A stretch of DNA of 64,000 nucleotides from [Clostridium] hylemonae DSM 15053 (GCF_008281175.1 NZ_CP036524.1:1736001-1800000), one strand, 5' to 3'; shown: positions 43,757-53,878, counted from the stretch's first letter. Made by a program: numbers and translations. Notes: generated by a model not told the origin, from the sequence alone.

Positions 43757-43812
43757 ATACCGGGGAGCTTTGGGTGAAAAAGGTTCCGGGAAAATAACAG
43801 GAGGTGAGAGGT

Positions 43813-45312
43813 ATGAAATATTTACTGAATGCATCCCAGATGAAGCGCGCAGACGAGTATACGACCGGCCGGCTTCGGATTCCGTCACTGGAACTGATGG
43901 AGCGTGCCGCGGCCGGGTGTGTGGATCACATGGAAGAAAGCGGCCTGGACCTGACAAATGTGTGCGTAGTATGCGGGACCGGAAACAATGGCGGCGACGG
44001 CTTTGCGGCCGCAAGGATGCTGACAGAAAAAGGGCACAGGGTCACGGCTGTTCTCTGCGGGGAAGAAGAACACTGCACAAAGGAGACAAAGGAGCAGATA
44101 AAGCGGCTGAGGCAGACGGGCGCCGCAATCACTACGGAATTCAGGGAAGACAGCTACAGTGTGGTCATTGATGCACTGTTCGGCGTCGGATTAAACCGTG
44201 AGATCGAAGGAAAACGCAGGGAGCTTATTGACGCCATGAACCGCTCCGGGGGATTTAAGCTGGCGGTCGACATTCCGTCCGGCGTGTGCGCGGACAGCGG
44301 CGCTGTCATGGGGACTGCCTTTCGGGCGGACGCGACAGTGACGTTCCAGGAGATGAAGCTTGGCATGGAATTATATCCGGGAAAAGAGTATGCTGGTAAG
44401 ACAGTGACAGTCAATATAGGGATAGATACGTCAGAGATAAAAAAGGAAAAAGACGCGGCATTTACGTATGAATGCGGTGAGTATAAAAGCCTGCTTCCGG
44501 TGCGCAGGGCGGATTCCAACAAAGGTACTTATGGCAGGGTGCTGGTCATCGCGGGAAGCAGGGGCATGTCGGGGGCGGCTTACCTGAATGCCAGAGCAGC
44601 GTATACGGCGGGCGCGGGACTCGTTCAGATCTATACGTCGGAGGATAACCGCGTGATACTGCAGACGCAGCTGCCCGAGGCCATCATCAGGACATATGAC
44701 TTTTACGATGAAGTGGAATTGTTAAAGCTCCTGAACTGGGCTGATGTCGTAAGTGTCGGTTCAGGGATCGGAACGAGTGACAAATCACGAAAGATACTCA
44801 GGACGGTTATGGAGAATGTGGAGGTGCCGTGTGTGATAGACGCGGACGGACTGAATCTGATAGCAGACCATAAGAAGTATCTTGACCGGCTGAGGCATGA
44901 AAACTTTATATTCACCCCCCACATGAAAGAAATGTCCCGTATGACAGGCAAAGATATTCCGCAGCTGAGAGCGCGCAGAATAGAGATACTGCGTGAATTT
45001 GCAGAAGAGTACAGTGTCACGTGTGTGCTTAAGGATGCCCGGACAGTTACCATGCCTGCGGGAGGCCGTCCTTATGTGAATCTGTCCGGAAATGCATCTA
45101 TGGCCAAGGCCGGTTCAGGTGATGTGCTCGCCGGTATAATTGCCGGTCTGCTCGCGCAGGGACTGGACCTGACAGACGCCGCAGTGCTTGGGACATATCT
45201 TCACGGCAGGGCGGGAGAACTGGCAAGCCGTGACAAGGGGAGTTACAGTGTCATGGCCTCTGACCTGATCGAATACACAGGGAGAGCCATGAAGGAAGAG
45301 GAGGACAGATAG
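43813..45312 (+). CDS. nnr: Bifunctional NAD(P)H-hydrate epimerase / ADP-dependent hydratase dehydratase
   Basis: 499 residues repairing hydrated NAD(P)H. The N-terminal YjeF epimerase (about 1-210) has CGTGNNGGDGFAAARML and DALFGVGLNREIEG. The C-terminal dehydratase of ribokinase fold (about 225-495) has VLVIAGSRGMSGAAYLNARA, VSVGSGIGTS, FTPHMKEMSR and KAGSGDVLAGIIAGLLAQG. ATG 43813 is preceded by GGAGGTGA; an upstream GTG (43804) overlaps that site. The stop codon abuts alr. Confidence 0.95.
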   Translation: MKYLLNASQMKRADEYTTGRLRIPSLELMERAAAGCVDHMEESGLDLTNVCVVCGTGNNGGDGFAAARMLTEKGHRVTAVLCGEEEHCTKETKEQIKRLRQTGAAITTEFREDSYSVVIDALFGVGLNREIEGKRRELIDAMNRSGGFKLAVDIPSGVCADSGAVMGTAFRADATVTFQEMKLGMELYPGKEYAGKTVTVNIGIDTSEIKKEKDAAFTYECGEYKSLLPVRRADSNKGTYGRVLVIAGSRGMSGAAYLNARAAYTAGAGLVQIYTSEDNRVILQTQLPEAIIRTYDFYDEVELLKLLNWADVVSVGSGIGTSDKSRKILRTVMENVEVPCVIDADGLNLIADHKKYLDRLRHENFIFTPHMKEMSRMTGKDIPQLRARRIEILREFAEEYSVTCVLKDARTVTMPAGGRPYVNLSGNASMAKAGSGDVLAGIIAGLLAQGLDLTDAAVLGTYLHGRAGELASRDKGSYSVMASDLIEYTGRAMKEEEDR

Positions 45313-46479
45313 ATGAAAGCGTATAACAGAGTATGTGCCAGGATAGACCTGGATGCAGTGGAATATAATATAGAAATGATGAAGAATAACGTCCGGGACG
45401 GCGCAAAGATGCTCGGTGTTGTCAAGACAGACGGTTACGGACACGGTGCGGTACAGATCGCAAAGATGCTCTCGCCGAAGGATTATATGTGGGGATTTGC
45501 GGTTGCCACACTTGACGAGGCTGTTGTCCTTCGCCATGGAGGGATCGAAAAACCGATCCTCGTTCTCGGATGCATTTTCCCCGATCAGCGGGAGGATATG
45601 ATAAAACACGACATCCGTATGACTTTGTACACCGAAGAAATGGCCCGCGAAGTGTCTGAGCTTGCGGTCAAAATAGGAAAGCAGGCATATATTCATATTA
45701 AGCTTGATACTGGAATGTCAAGACTTGGGTTCCTGATCGGGGAAGAAGCGGCGGACATCATAGAGCGCATCAGCAAAATGCCGAATCTCGTCATGGAGGG
45801 CATGTATACACATTTTGCGAAAGCGGATGAGATCGATAAGTCTTTCACCGGGAAGCAGATCAGGAACTATGTGTGGATGAAGGAAACACTCGAAAAGAGA
45901 GGGGTGGCCTTCACGTATTACCACTGCTCCAACAGTGCGGGAATCATCGATGTCCCGGAGGCGAACATGGACCTGGTGCGGGCCGGTATCTCTACTTACG
46001 GCCTGTATCCGTCCGAAGAAGTACATAAAGAAAATGTTCCGCTTAAGCCGGCTATGGAGCTTATCAGCCATGTGGCGCACGTTAAATGGGTAGATGCGGG
46101 GACGCCGGTAAGCTACGGCGGCACGTACATTACAGACAGGAGAACAAAGATAGCCACGATCCCGGTAGGGTACGGTGACGGCTATCCGAGAAGTCTCTCC
46201 AACAAGGGATATGTCCTGATCCACGGGAAAAAGGCACCTATTCTCGGGCGCGTGTGCATGGACCAGTTCATGGTCGACGCGACAGAGATAGATGATGTAA
46301 AGTATGCAGATAAAGTGACACTGGTAGGAAATGACGGCGGTGAAAAGCTTCCGGTGGAAGTCTTAAGCGGACTGTCCGGAAGATTCAACTATGAATTCGT
46401 GTGCGATCTCGGCAAAAGAATACCGAGAGAGTTCATCCGTCACGGTGAAATCGTGGAACAGATGGATTATTTCGTATAA
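45313..46479 (+). CDS. alr: Alanine racemase
   Basis: A 388-residue PLP enzyme interconverting L- and D-alanine for peptidoglycan. The N-terminal barrel has VVKTDGYGHGAVQIAKML (PLP Lys near 38); HIKLDTGMSRLGF follows. The C-terminal beta domain has the catalytic Tyr in VSYGGTY and PVGYGDGYPRSLSN, RVCMDQFMVD. It starts directly after the nnr stop. The order nnr-alr-mazF is common in Firmicutes. Confidence 0.96.
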   Translation: MKAYNRVCARIDLDAVEYNIEMMKNNVRDGAKMLGVVKTDGYGHGAVQIAKMLSPKDYMWGFAVATLDEAVVLRHGGIEKPILVLGCIFPDQREDMIKHDIRMTLYTEEMAREVSELAVKIGKQAYIHIKLDTGMSRLGFLIGEEAADIIERISKMPNLVMEGMYTHFAKADEIDKSFTGKQIRNYVWMKETLEKRGVAFTYYHCSNSAGIIDVPEANMDLVRAGISTYGLYPSEEVHKENVPLKPAMELISHVAHVKWVDAGTPVSYGGTYITDRRTKIATIPVGYGDGYPRSLSNKGYVLIHGKKAPILGRVCMDQFMVDATEIDDVKYADKVTLVGNDGGEKLPVEVLSGLSGRFNYEFVCDLGKRIPREFIRHGEIVEQMDYFV

Positions 46480-46566
46480 ATCACGGTATTACTGCAGCTC
46501 TATAGAATACATTTGAAAAAGATGGAAATACTAATTTTATCTTAAGTAAATGGAGTGTGAAATAGA

Positions 46567-46914
46567 GTGCAGGTTAGACGTGGAGATATATATTATGCGG
46601 ACTTAAGTCCGGTAGTCGGATCAGAACAGGGCGGCATCAGGCCTGTATTGATAATACAGAACGATATAGGGAACAAACACAGCCCTACGGTCATCTGTGC
46701 CGCCATCACATCAAAGATGAACAAGGCGAAGCTGCCGACACACGTGGAGATCGATGCGAAAAAATACCAGATAGTGAAAAATTCAGTCATATTGCTGGAA
46801 CAGGTGAGGACAATTGACAAACAGAGACTCAAAGACCTTGTCTGCCACCTTGACAAACAAATAATGAACAAAGTAGATGAGGCGCTGAAGATCAGCTTCG
46901 AGCTTCATACATAG
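46567..46914 (+). CDS. ndoA: MazF/PemK-type endoribonuclease toxin
   Basis: A 115-residue MazF-fold mRNA interferase (EndoA/NdoA). [32 protein letters not shown] and the T-S motif [20 protein letters not shown] match closely, so it should be catalytically active. In Bacillus the antitoxin lies between alr and ndoA, but here the 87-bp gap (46480-46566) has no room or frame for one. The antitoxin must be elsewhere or replaced. The start is GTG 46567 behind GGAG. The next gene is 24 bp on. Confidence 0.92.
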   Translation: MQVRRGDIYYADLSPVVGSEQGGIRPVLIIQNDIGNKHSPTVICAAITSKMNKAKLPTHVEIDAKKYQIVKNSVILLEQVRTIDKQRLKDLVCHLDKQIMNKVDEALKISFELHT

Positions 46915-46938
46915 TAAAAGGAGTTTAGAAAAACAGTT

Positions 46939-47739
46939 ATGGAAGAAGGCAGTTTGTTTCAGAGAATGAAACAGATATTTCAGATCAAAGAGGATGTTGA
47001 AGACGAAGGTGTCTGGAAAGAAGCGGCGGAATTGATCCGCAATATATTCCGTTATATGGATAAAGACGCAAAGGACATTATGACACACAGAAAAAATATC
47101 GTGGCTATCGACGGAAATGAAAAGCTCGCGGATGCCCTCAGGTTCATGCTTGATGAGAGCTATTCCCGTTTTCCGATATATGAGGAGGGCATTGACGAGA
47201 TCATCGGCACGATACATCTCCGGGAGGCGATGACCTGCTATTTTAACGAAGACCTGCGCCAGATGCCGGTCAAGCAGCTTGACGACTACATAAGGCCGGT
47301 GGCGTTTATTCCGGAGACAAAAAGTATTGATACCTTATTTAAAGAGATGCAGGCGGAGAAAAATCACATCGCGATCGTGCTGGATGAATATGGGCAGACA
47401 TCCGGACTTGTGGCTATGGAAGATATTCTGGAAGAGATCGTCGGCAATATTCTCGACGAATATGACGAAGAAGAAGAGCTGATCGAGATACTTCCGGACG
47501 GCAGATGTATTGCGAGCGGTATGACAGATCTGGAGGATCTGGAAGATATGCTGCCGATGACATTTGAAAAAGAAGAATACGAGACACTCAACGGTTTCCT
47601 TGTTGACCAGCTGGACAGGATCCCGTCTGAGGAGGAGACATGCATCGTGGAATACGATGGATACCGGTTCACTGTTCTTTCCGTAGATAATAATACGATC
47701 GAAAGAGTTAAGATTGAAAAACTAAACGAAGAGTGCTAG
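46939..47739 (+). CDS. CBS domain protein of the CorC/TlyC (hemolysin-like) family
   Basis: 266 residues. A CBS pair (about 45-170) contains DIMTHRKNIVAID, SRFPIYEEGIDEIIGTIHLR and HIAIVLDEYGQTSGLVAMED, followed by LEEIVGNILDEYDEEE. The CorC_HlyC transporter-associated domain forms the C terminus (about 190-262, LNGFLVDQLDRIPSEEET). There is no DUF21 membrane domain, so it is a soluble or peripheral form like CorC/YbeX, linked to Mg2+/Co2+ homeostasis or membrane integrity. Confidence 0.85.
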   Translation: MEEGSLFQRMKQIFQIKEDVEDEGVWKEAAELIRNIFRYMDKDAKDIMTHRKNIVAIDGNEKLADALRFMLDESYSRFPIYEEGIDEIIGTIHLREAMTCYFNEDLRQMPVKQLDDYIRPVAFIPETKSIDTLFKEMQAEKNHIAIVLDEYGQTSGLVAMEDILEEIVGNILDEYDEEEELIEILPDGRCIASGMTDLEDLEDMLPMTFEKEEYETLNGFLVDQLDRIPSEEETCIVEYDGYRFTVLSVDNNTIERVKIEKLNEEC

Positions 47740-47795
47740 AATAGAAAAAGTGCGGGAAACAGCGAAAAGATAAGGTATAAGGAGAGATTTAGAAC

Positions 47796-48527
47796 ATGTC
47801 AGGACATTCAAAATTTGCAAATATCAAGCATAAGAAAGAAAAAAATGATGCCGCCAAGGGCAAGATTTTCACCAAGATCGGTAAGGAACTTGCCGTGGCG
47901 GTAAAAGAAGGCGGAAGCGCCGACCCGGCAAACAACAGCCGTCTGCGTGACGTCATAGCAAAGGCTAAGGCAAACAACATGCCGAACGACACGATCGACA
48001 GGAATATCAAGAAGGCGGACGGAGACGCAAACGCCGCCAATTACGAATATATTACATATGAAGGCTACGGGCCGAACGGAACAGCTATTATCGTTGAGGC
48101 GCTCACCGACAACCGGAACAGAACTGCTACAAACGTAAAGAACGCATTTACGAAAGGAAGCGGCAACGTCGGAACACCGGGATGCGTGTCCTTTATGTTT
48201 GACAAAAAGGGACAGATCATCGTGTCAAAAGAGGAATATGAAGGCGATGCGGACGACCTGATGATGCAGGCGCTCGATGCCGGGGCGGAAGATTTCGCGG
48301 AAGAAGAGGACAGCTATGAGATCGTCACCACGCCGGAGGACTTCAGTACAGTCAGGCTGGCGCTCGAAGAGGCCGGCATTCCCATGGCGGCGGCGGAAGT
48401 GACGATGATTCCGCAGACATACGTGGAACTCACTGATCCGAAAGACATCCAGAATATCCAGAAGACTCTGGACATGCTCGACGATGACGACGACGTACAA
48501 GACGTATACCATAACTGGGACGAATGA
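47796..48527 (+). CDS. yebC: YebC/PmpR family protein
   Basis: A 243-residue member of the YebC/TACO1 family. It starts [20 protein letters not shown], then [40 protein letters not shown] and [20 protein letters not shown]. These proteins were long called transcription regulators; TACO1 is a translation activator and newer work on YebC points to translation of difficult peptides. Three regular domains are present. AAGGAGA precedes the ATG. Confidence 0.94.
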   Translation: MSGHSKFANIKHKKEKNDAAKGKIFTKIGKELAVAVKEGGSADPANNSRLRDVIAKAKANNMPNDTIDRNIKKADGDANAANYEYITYEGYGPNGTAIIVEALTDNRNRTATNVKNAFTKGSGNVGTPGCVSFMFDKKGQIIVSKEEYEGDADDLMMQALDAGAEDFAEEEDSYEIVTTPEDFSTVRLALEEAGIPMAAAEVTMIPQTYVELTDPKDIQNIQKTLDMLDDDDDVQDVYHNWDE

Positions 48528-48589
48528 TGGACGAAGTCTGTGCGGGGACGAAGGATAATGCGCTGCTGTGCAGACAATGGAGGAGACAT

Positions 48590-49354
48590 ATGGAACAGAC
48601 GAAGCAGGAATTGATCCAGCTCTTTGAAGAGATGCTGACGCAGATCAAACATTTTAAACGCAAGACATACGAAGGCATATTTAAAGACTGTTATGACAAG
48701 TATAAAGGTACGGTGGCGGCCGTCGCCCGGCTGTGCGAGGAAGCGCCGGAGGATGAGAGGGAAGCGGTGGCGGCGGAACTTGCGCTTGTCATTCCGGACT
48801 ATGCTTTTGAAAAAATGCAGGCATTGTCAAAGGGAAAGAAGGAACGGTTTTCTGTAGACTACAATATGAACATGGCAGTCTACGTCGTGCCGATGCTTAC
48901 ATACACACATAACGAATACTGTGAAAAGATCGCCTCCAAAATGGTGGAAGCCTGGAATGAAAAGGGTGTCACAACGCTCACACTCGGGCAGTCGAGTTAT
49001 GATGATATCGCGGGGGGCTTTAAAAAAGGCTTCTGCTTTATCACAACAGCGGTCTGTGAACAGCAGGACAAGCCGGACGACTGTTATGAGCTCAGGACAC
49101 TCCGCGCCTACAGAGATGATTATATGATGAGTACAGAGGACGGGAAAGCTCTCGTGGAAGAGTATTATGACATAGCGCCCGGTATCGTGCAGATCATCAA
49201 TATGCAGAAAGACGCAGAACATATATATGAAGCACTGTACAGAGACTGCCTTGCCCCGTGTATCAGCTGTATCGAGGCAGGGGAAAAAGAACGGTGCAAA
49301 GAGCTGTACACGCGTATGGTCCGCGGCTTACAGAAAAAATATTTATATTCATAG
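48590..49354 (+). CDS. Protein with a C-terminal CFI-box-like region
   Basis: 254 residues starting MEQTKQELIQLFEEM behind GGAGGAGA; the longer frame from 48524 overlaps yebC and is rejected. No enzyme domain is recognised. In the second half, KGFCFITTAVCEQQDKPDDC followed by YELRTLRAYRDDYM and ALVEEYYDIAPGIV resembles the CFI-box C-terminal region (CF/YIATA..LR.FRD..L...GR..V..YY...P) found on varied bacterial proteins, whose function is unknown. Four more cysteines occur near the C terminus. The stop overlaps the ribosome site of metY, so the two are probably coupled. Confidence 0.72.
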   Translation: MEQTKQELIQLFEEMLTQIKHFKRKTYEGIFKDCYDKYKGTVAAVARLCEEAPEDEREAVAAELALVIPDYAFEKMQALSKGKKERFSVDYNMNMAVYVVPMLTYTHNEYCEKIASKMVEAWNEKGVTTLTLGQSSYDDIAGGFKKGFCFITTAVCEQQDKPDDCYELRTLRAYRDDYMMSTEDGKALVEEYYDIAPGIVQIINMQKDAEHIYEALYRDCLAPCISCIEAGEKERCKELYTRMVRGLQKKYLYS

Positions 49355-49364
49355 GAGGACTTGT

Positions 49365-50645
49365 ATGAGCAATTATAAAATGGAAACAAAATGTATCCAG
49401 TCAGGATACCAGCCTGGAAACGGAGAGCCTAGAATTCTTCCGATCTACCAGAGCACGACGTTTAAGTATGACAACAGCGAGCAGATGGGACGTCTGTTTG
49501 ATCTGGAGGAATCCGGCTATTTCTATACAAGACTTCAGAATCCGACCAATGACGCCGTGGCGGCTAAAATCTGTGATATGGAGGGCGGTGTGGCCGCGAT
49601 GCTCACATCTTCCGGTCAGGCGGCCAGTTTCTATGCCATCATGAATATCGTGGAGGCGGGGGACCATATCGTATGCACGTCAGCGCTTTACGGAGGTACA
49701 TATAATCTGTATGCCCACACGATCAGAAAGATGGGTGTGGAGGCTACGTTTGTAGATCCGGATTGCACGGAAGAAGAACTGGACGGGGCGTTCCGGGACA
49801 ATACGAAAGCCGTTTTCGGGGAGACGATCGCCAATCCTGCGCTTGTAGTCCTTGATCTTGAAAAGTTTGCGAAGGCGGCTCACACACACGGAGTGCCGTT
49901 TATCGTTGACAATACATTTGCCACGCCGGTCAACTGCCGCCCGTTCGAGTGGGGAGCGGATATCGTCACACACTCTACGACGAAGTATATGGACGGACAT
50001 GCGACAAGTGTGGGAGGGGCCATCGTGGATAGCGGTAATTTTGACTGGGAAGCACATGCCGGGAAGTTCCCGGGGCTTACGACTCCTGATGAGACTTATC
50101 ACGGCATCGTCTACACCGAACGCTTTGGCAAAGGCGCATATATCACAAAAGCGACCGCTCAGCTCATGAGAGACCTCGGTTCGATCCAGGCGCCGCAGAA
50201 TGCCTTTTTGCTTAACATCGGTCTTGAGACGCTGGCGCTTCGCATGGAACGCCACTGCCAAAATGCGCTGGCGGCTGCAATGTATCTTAAGAACCATGAA
50301 AAAGTCGCATGGGTAAGCTGCCCGGCGCTGCCGGGTGACAAATATTATGATCTGGCGCAGAAGTATATGCCGGACGGTACATGCGGCGTTATCACATTCG
50401 GACTGAAAAAGGGAAGAGACGCGGCCGTGAGGATGATGGACAGTCTCAAGATGATCGCGATCGTGACACATGTGGCGGATGCGAGAAGCTGCGTTCTTCA
50501 CCCGGCGAGCCATACCCACCGCCAGATGAATGAACAGGAGCTTCTGGAAGCTGGCGTCCAGCCGGATCTGATCCGGTTCAGCGTGGGAATAGAAAATATC
50601 GATGACATTACCGCAGATTTGGAACAGGCATTAATGCAAGTATAA
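49365..50645 (+). CDS. metY: O-acetylhomoserine aminocarboxypropyltransferase / cysteine synthase
   Basis: A 426-residue Cys/Met-metabolism PLP enzyme that adds sulfide to O-acetylhomoserine to give homocysteine. METKCIQSGYQPGNGEPRIL near the start is typical of MetY. LTSSGQAASFYAIMNI and FIVDNTFATPVNCRPFEWGA precede the PLP lysine in THSTTKYMDGHATSVGG. ATG 49365 is preceded by AGGAGG. Methionine gamma-lyase shares the fold, but the N terminus and length favour MetY. No SAM riboswitch is present because the gene directly follows another. Confidence 0.88.
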   Translation: MSNYKMETKCIQSGYQPGNGEPRILPIYQSTTFKYDNSEQMGRLFDLEESGYFYTRLQNPTNDAVAAKICDMEGGVAAMLTSSGQAASFYAIMNIVEAGDHIVCTSALYGGTYNLYAHTIRKMGVEATFVDPDCTEEELDGAFRDNTKAVFGETIANPALVVLDLEKFAKAAHTHGVPFIVDNTFATPVNCRPFEWGADIVTHSTTKYMDGHATSVGGAIVDSGNFDWEAHAGKFPGLTTPDETYHGIVYTERFGKGAYITKATAQLMRDLGSIQAPQNAFLLNIGLETLALRMERHCQNALAAAMYLKNHEKVAWVSCPALPGDKYYDLAQKYMPDGTCGVITFGLKKGRDAAVRMMDSLKMIAIVTHVADARSCVLHPASHTHRQMNEQELLEAGVQPDLIRFSVGIENIDDITADLEQALMQV

Positions 50646-50652
50646 AATATGC

Positions 50653-50695
50653 AAAACACCTTCATACTATTAAAAATGGTATGGAGGTGTTTTTT
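50653..50695 (+). terminator. Terminator after metY that contains the tepA ribosome binding site
   Basis: AAAACACCTTCATAC (50653-50667) pairs with GTATGGAGGTGTTTT (50679-50693) over 15 bp with one G-U, then TT. The GGAGG (50683-50687) that should serve tepA is in the right arm, so the hairpin both ends metY transcription and would hide the ribosome site in read-through RNA. Confidence 0.85.
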
Positions 50696-50697
50696 AC

Positions 50698-51396
50698 ATG
50701 GCAGATCAAGAGAAAGAAGAACAGAAAAATAATGAGATAAAAGAGATGGGAAGCATAAACCTGGATGAAAACAAAAGCAGCCACCGGATCAAGCTTCTGA
50801 CGATCATCGGAGAGATCGAGGGCCACGAGGCGGTATCAGGCAATACAAAGGCCACAAAATACGAACATTTACTGCCGATGCTTGCCGAGGTGGAGGACAG
50901 TGAGGAGATAGAAGGCATGCTCATTCTGCTGAATACGCTTGGCGGAGATGTTGAGGCAGGACTCTCTATAGCGGAGATGATCGCATCACTGAGCAAGCCG
51001 ACCGTGTCGCTCGTACTGGGAGGAAGCCACTCGATCGGCGGTCCTCTGGCAGTGTCCGCACAGTATTCATTTATCGTGCCGAGCGGAACGATGATCATAC
51101 ATCCGGTACGTTCCAGCGGTATGTTCATAGGGGTAGAACAAAGCCTGCGCAATATGCTGCGCACACAGGACAGAATAACCCGTTTCCTTTCCAAACATTC
51201 CAATATGAGCCAGGAACGCATTGAGAAGCTCATGCTGAATCCGACAGAACTCGTAAAAGACGTAGGCACGCTGCTGGAAGGCGAGGACGCTGTGAAGGAA
51301 GGGCTTATAGATGAAGTCGGCGGTATGAGCCAGGCGTTGCATAAATTGCACGAAATGATAGACGGGGAACGGCAGAAAAAGCATAAAAATATGTAA
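50698..51396 (+). CDS. tepA: ClpP-like serine protease TepA
   Basis: A 232-residue ClpP/crotonase-fold protease. LLNTLGGDVEAGLSIAEMIA, the nucleophile in GGSHSIGGPLAVSA and the histidine in MIIHPVRSSGMFIGVEQ give the Ser-His dyad. The highly charged first 25 residues lack a signal peptide. Bacillus TepA (translocation-enhancing protein) is beside spoIIIE, as here, and may degrade signal peptides. The only ribosome site is inside the upstream terminator stem. Confidence 0.88.
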   Translation: MADQEKEEQKNNEIKEMGSINLDENKSSHRIKLLTIIGEIEGHEAVSGNTKATKYEHLLPMLAEVEDSEEIEGMLILLNTLGGDVEAGLSIAEMIASLSKPTVSLVLGGSHSIGGPLAVSAQYSFIVPSGTMIIHPVRSSGMFIGVEQSLRNMLRTQDRITRFLSKHSNMSQERIEKLMLNPTELVKDVGTLLEGEDAVKEGLIDEVGGMSQALHKLHEMIDGERQKKHKNM

Positions 51397-51435
51397 TGAC
51401 AGCCCTTTTTAAAGATGCTATACTATATATAGTAT
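51396..51435 (+). promoter_or_regulatory. Promoter of ftsK/spoIIIE with a 16-bp palindrome
   Basis: ATGACA (51396-51401, starting at the last base of the tepA stop), 17 bp, TATACT (51419-51424). ATACTATATATAGTAT (51420-51435) is a perfect palindrome covering the -10 and start point, a possible operator. Confidence 0.6.
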
Positions 51436-51461
51436 GTGCCAATAAATAAGGGGGAAATAGT

Positions 51462-53843
51462 ATGGCTGCAAAGTCAAAAAAAAGGAAGAGTACGCGGCAG
51501 ACAAAGAAGAAAAATAATGAGCAGAGCTTTGTGAGGGATGAGATCATCATTTGGTCCGCGCTTGCCGTCAGCATCCTGATTCTGATCAGTAATTTTGGAA
51601 TGGGCGGACTTGTGGGAGCGGCCATTTCGTCATTTCTTATAGATGTATTTGGATGGGCGGCATATGTGATCCCATTTGTATTGTTTGGATTTGTTGCCTT
51701 TATTGTGTCCAATAAAGGCAATTTTTCCGCGTATATGAAAGCAGCGGCCGGGTTAGTGCTGCTCGTTCTCGTATGTATGCTGCTCCACCTGATCGACGGC
51801 CGCGGCGGAGACCTCGGAGAGGTTCTCGCGGGAGCGCTCGTGCCGGCCATCGGAACAGCAGGTACATATGTGGTGGATATCATTCTCATCATCATCTGCC
51901 TTGTGATCATCACGGGAAAGTCGGCGCTGAAAGGCGTGAAAAAGCACAGTGATAAGGCATATGACAAGGCAAAGAAAGATGCACAGAGAAGACGGGAGCA
52001 GGCAGAAGAGAGAAAGGCTGAACGGGAAACCAGACGCGATGCGCGCAGGGAGGATAAAAAGCGGACAGCCCACCATGTGGAAGGAGTATCGTTTGATACC
52101 ACTATCGCGAAAAAATCTCCGGAATTAAAAGAGCTGACAGCCGCCCCGCCGGATCTCTCTGTTCAGGAGAAGGCAGAAGAACCGCAGTTTGTCATTAACC
52201 GCGGTGAGATGCCAAGGATGGCTGAAGTACAGGAAGAGCAGGTTCCTGAGGCAGAGGAAGAACCGGCCATACCTGTAAGATCTGCAAACGCGGCGGGAAA
52301 AGGACAGGACAGGGCAGGCATTGCGGCAGAGGCGGCCGGAGTGGCAGCCAGCGTGGCTGCTGCTGAGGCGAGGCCGAAGAAAGCATATAAGTATCCGCCC
52401 ATTTCACTGCTCACGAAAGGGAAGAAGAATTCCGGGGAGTCGGACGCCGCTCTGCGCGAGACAGCGATGAAGCTGCAGCAGACGCTCCAGAACTTCGGGG
52501 TCAACGTAACAGTCACAAATGTAAGCTGTGGTCCTGCAGTGACGCGGTATGAACTTCAGCCGGAAATGGGGGTCAAAGTGAGCAAGATCGTAGGTCTGGC
52601 GGACGATATCAAGCTCAACCTGGCGGCCGCTGATATTCGGATCGAAGCGCCGATACCGGGAAAGGCGGCTGTCGGGATCGAGGTTCCGAACAAGGAGAAT
52701 GCGGCGGTCATGCTCAGAGACCTGCTGGAAACCGCGGAATTTAAAAACAGCGCGTCAAAGCTTTCATTTGCGGCGGGTAAAGATATAGGAGGAAAGGCAG
52801 TCGTAACAGATATTGCCAGGATGCCTCATCTGCTTGTGGCAGGCGCTACAGGCTCCGGAAAGTCTGTGTGCATCAACACACTTATTATGAGCATATTGTA
52901 TAAGGCGGCTCCGGATGAGGTGAAACTGATCATGGTGGATCCCAAGGTCGTTGAGCTGAGTGTATATAACGGCATCCCCCACCTGATGATCCCGGTCGTC
53001 ACAGACCCGAAGAAGGCGGCCGGCGCCCTGAACTGGGCGGTGGCTGAGATGGAGCGCCGGTACAAGGCATTTGCGGAATATAACGTGCGTGATATCAAAG
53101 GATATAATGATAAAGTACCGGAGATGCCGGTGATAGAAGGCAGGAAGCCTGAGAAGATGCCTCAGATCGTGATCATCGTGGACGAGCTGGCTGATCTGAT
53201 GATGGTGGCGCCCGGAGAGGTGGAGGAGGCAATCTGCCGTCTCGCACAGCTGGCGAGAGCGGCGGGGATCCATCTTGTCATAGCGACGCAGAGGCCGTCT
53301 GTCAACGTTATCACAGGGCTGATAAAGGCAAACATGCCTTCCAGGATCGCATTTTCCGTGTCCTCCGGTGTGGATTCCAGGACGATCATAGATATGAACG
53401 GCGCGGAGAAGCTGCTCGGGAAAGGGGATATGCTTTTTTATCCGTCCGGATACCAGAAGCCTGCCAGGGTGCAGGGAGCCTTTGTATCAGACAAGGAAGT
53501 GCAGAGCGTCGTAGAGTACCTGAAGGATCACAACGGAGATGCTACATACAGTGAAGAGATAGAAAATCACGTAAATACGAGTGCGGCCGGCGGAAATGCC
53601 GGACCTGGCTCAGCGGACGGTGAGGAACGCGACCTGTATTTTGCAGATGCGGGACGCCTCATTATAGAGAAAGAGAAAGCATCCATCGGCATGCTGCAGC
53701 GGACGTTTAAGATCGGATTCAACCGGGCTGCCCGGATCATGGACCAGCTGTGCGAAGCTGGTGTTGTGGGCGGTGAAGAAGGGACAAAACCGAGAAAGAT
53801 ACTTATGACGGCCGAAGAGTTTGAACGCTATATGGAAGAATAA
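51462..53843 (+). CDS. ftsK: DNA translocase FtsK/SpoIIIE
   Basis: 793 residues. A lysine-rich N terminus is followed by four membrane helices (about 28-155), a charged Ala/Glu-rich linker (about 165-310), and the RecA-like motor with [17 protein letters not shown] (near 465), [11 protein letters not shown] and [20 protein letters not shown]. The C-terminal gamma winged helix (about 725-790) has [19 protein letters not shown] and reads chromosome-orienting sequences. It pumps DNA through the septum during division or sporulation. Confidence 0.95.
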   Translation: MAAKSKKRKSTRQTKKKNNEQSFVRDEIIIWSALAVSILILISNFGMGGLVGAAISSFLIDVFGWAAYVIPFVLFGFVAFIVSNKGNFSAYMKAAAGLVLLVLVCMLLHLIDGRGGDLGEVLAGALVPAIGTAGTYVVDIILIIICLVIITGKSALKGVKKHSDKAYDKAKKDAQRRREQAEERKAERETRRDARREDKKRTAHHVEGVSFDTTIAKKSPELKELTAAPPDLSVQEKAEEPQFVINRGEMPRMAEVQEEQVPEAEEEPAIPVRSANAAGKGQDRAGIAAEAAGVAASVAAAEARPKKAYKYPPISLLTKGKKNSGESDAALRETAMKLQQTLQNFGVNVTVTNVSCGPAVTRYELQPEMGVKVSKIVGLADDIKLNLAAADIRIEAPIPGKAAVGIEVPNKENAAVMLRDLLETAEFKNSASKLSFAAGKDIGGKAVVTDIARMPHLLVAGATGSGKSVCINTLIMSILYKAAPDEVKLIMVDPKVVELSVYNGIPHLMIPVVTDPKKAAGALNWAVAEMERRYKAFAEYNVRDIKGYNDKVPEMPVIEGRKPEKMPQIVIIVDELADLMMVAPGEVEEAICRLAQLARAAGIHLVIATQRPSVNVITGLIKANMPSRIAFSVSSGVDSRTIIDMNGAEKLLGKGDMLFYPSGYQKPARVQGAFVSDKEVQSVVEYLKDHNGDATYSEEIENHVNTSAAGGNAGPGSADGEERDLYFADAGRLIIEKEKASIGMLQRTFKIGFNRAARIMDQLCEAGVVGGEEGTKPRKILMTAEEFERYMEE

Positions 53844-53878
53844 GCCTGAAGAATCAGAGGAAAGGAAAGGGTTGACAA

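Noticed and set aside
46480-46566. MazE/EndoAI antitoxin gene upstream of mazF
   Set aside because: Only 87 bp, without a suitable open frame or ribosome site.
49227-49364. N-terminal extension of metY
   Set aside because: It overlaps the previous gene, is basic and unlike the family; the AGGAGG-preceded ATG at 49365 fits.
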